Shown here: positions 63,435-64,000 of the stretch, one piece after another
How positions within the stretch are numbered: position 1 is the first letter of the stretch
Layout of the letters: the number at the start of each line of letters is the position of its first letter
Assembly (NCBI RefSeq): GCF_903944925.1
Contig: NZ_CAJATU010000086.1
Location: 53,249 to 117,248 of the forward strand
Source of the DNA: an uncultured Rhodopila sp.
GTDB lineage: Bacteria > Pseudomonadota > Alphaproteobacteria > Acetobacterales > Acetobacteraceae
Length of the DNA: 64,000 nucleotides
Direction of reading: 5' to 3'
The notes under the pieces: generated by a model
Seen by the model: the letters and a program-made list of their open reading frames with translations, nothing else
The model's database searches: none
Told to the model about the DNA's origin: nothing
Position numbers and translations under genes: made by a program

Positions 63435-63606
63435 GGAGGTATCGAGGGTGTTTTCGTATCCTCTGGGGCAAAGACGCAAACTGGGCAAAAGACCTCAGTT
63501 TGGTGTCGAAGTCCCCAGGCTCTTATTAACGTAGCGCTTTGAGGACGGCTGGAGGCTGCAACCTTCAAGTCGTCCTCAAAGCCTTCAACATACCTCCTTC
63601 GGGGAA
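63424..63606 (+). ncRNA. Candidate structured RNA (three-helix junction) or small inverted-repeat element
   Basis: The outer arms are TTCCCCG-GT-AAGGAGGTAT (63424-63442) and ATACCTCCTTCGGGGAA (63590-63606), a 17-base-pair helix with one two-base bulge. Inside are two independent hairpins. P2 has CTGGGG (63463-63468) with CCCCAG (63513-63518), GAC/GTC, and AAACTG (63478-63483) with CAGTTT (63496-63501). P3 has GCTTTGAGGACG (63536-63547) with CGTCCTCAAAGC (63571-63582), closed further by GGAGG/CCTTC. I recognise no known RNA family. Strand is uncertain; the one G-U pair favours plus. Confidence 0.5.
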
Positions 63607-63789
63607 TTCCGTCAAGAGTCTCAGGGTGTTATTGAGTAACCAGGGAATAAAATTGCTGATGATGGTGGACGATTCTTATTTGGAAGGTCGTGTACCTCAA
63701 ACAACCCCGACAGGTCATGAGTGTGGCGCAGACCTCAACCGCGGGAATCATTTAAATCTGGTGACTACCTTACATGTATGCTAGGCCAT

Positions 63790-63809
63790 AGCTTGAACAA
63801 CGTCAAGCT
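63790..63809. repeat. Seven-base inverted repeat near the IS end
   Basis: AGCTTGA (63790-63796) and TCAAGCT (63803-63809) surround ACAACG. It lies 17 bases before the probable IS terminus. Terminator or target-site role unknown. Confidence 0.35.
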
Positions 63810-63825
63810 AACGGCATGGCGTGGC

Positions 63826-64000
63826 CAGGGCAATCGGGTGAATGAGTACGTGACAAACTGCTAAAGTGCTGAATCTATGCCAATCCTCGATTCGCTGAGC
63901 GGGGAACGGCAATGGACGGCGCGACAACGGACTGCGGTGCATTCGACGAAACGGTCGTCTTTTTGAGTCATTTCAAGGACCTGCGCGACCCGCGCCAGCA
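63826..64000 (+). mobile_element. Left end of an ISAs1-family insertion sequence (cut by window edge)
   Basis: CAGGG at 63826-63830 is a plausible terminal base set for ISAs1 elements, and the transposase reading frame begins 86 bases inside. The right end and target duplication are outside the window. The boundary is inferred from family knowledge, not from a matched second end. Confidence 0.5.
63912..64000 (+). CDS. ISAs1-family transposase, N-terminal fragment
   Basis: The frame from ATG 63912 runs off the window end and encodes 29 residues including VVFLSHFKDLRDPRQ. The FxxLxDPR core is the characteristic N-terminal box of ISAs1/DDE_Tnp_ISAS1 transposases. Too little is present to judge whether the element is intact. 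Confidence 0.7.
   Translation, partial: MDGATTDCGAFDETVVFLSHFKDLRDPRQ

Noticed and set aside
63424..63606. Retron interpretation of the structured element
   Set aside because: No reverse transcriptase gene is adjacent, and the helix arrangement does not include the long msd hairpin with downstream RT.

Overview
The window is a high-GC alphaproteobacterial chromosome segment, most likely from the Acetobacteraceae or another Rhodospirillales lineage. This is inferred from the gene set and high GC, with no marker search. The support is the pyrH-frr-uppS-cdsA-dxr-rseP-bamA-ompH-lpxD-fabZ-lpxA cluster, an EcfG-like sigma factor, an aroK-aroB fusion, a glnS gene, tandem DUF29 genes, and small families (DUF3597, DUF2188) typical of alphaproteobacteria. 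No tRNA, rRNA or CRISPR array is visible.

Region 1 (1-13.8 kb) is one plus-strand block for the cell envelope. It covers UMP kinase, ribosome recycling, isoprenoid and phospholipid synthesis, the RseP protease, the BamA outer-membrane assembly machine, a Skp/OmpH chaperone and early lipid A synthesis. It ends in a lyase/CoA-hydratase pair where lpxI and lpxB are often found. Region 2 (13.8-18.2 kb) is stress related: a DJ-1/PfpI protein, a Ku protein, the ergothioneine genes egtB-egtD and an EcfG-like sigma factor with a clear intrinsic terminator. Region 3 (18.2-25.2 kb) is surface polysaccharide and its control. It holds a membrane-anchored coiled-coil protein, a Wza-like export lipoprotein behind a textbook -24/-12 sigma-54 promoter, a sigma-54 activator gene nearby, a lytic-transglycosylase-like protein, and a methyltransferase/GT2/small-flippase operon.

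Region 4 (25.2-35.7 kb) is mixed housekeeping: the aroK-aroB fusion, xerD behind a 47-residue membrane protein, an orphan histidine kinase, ppk2, glnS, a DMT exporter and a 2-hydroxyacid dehydrogenase. It also holds two decayed genes, an SDR tail and a PEP-CTERM-type protein. Region 5 (35.7-45.7 kb) has an unusually AT-rich intergenic stretch full of inverted repeats, then a large beta-helix/beta-solenoid protein that looks like a type I secretion substrate. After it come an OmpR-type regulator, a DUF3597 gene next to a perfect CtrA-type site, a YpfJ-like metallopeptidase, an RHH regulator/PHB-depolymerase-like pair and a GH5 glycosidase.

Region 6 (45.7-61.7 kb) is accessory metabolism. It contains an MlaD-like protein with a TPR lipoprotein, a CoA transferase, a TauD dioxygenase, an SDR, a gluconokinase, a small-ORF/DUF6065-like operon with its own promoter, a YeiH-type transporter, a BTAD/TolB-like/TPR regulator, a lone amino-acid binding protein, a calpain-like C2 protease, a luciferase-like monooxygenase, a GNAT-NUDIX fusion and a CinA-like protein. 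Region 7 (61.7-64 kb) has two DUF29 genes, one with a compensated local frameshift, a poorly conserved ORF, a compact three-helix structure at 63424-63606 (a structured RNA or a small inverted-repeat element), and the start of an ISAs1-family transposase cut by the window end.
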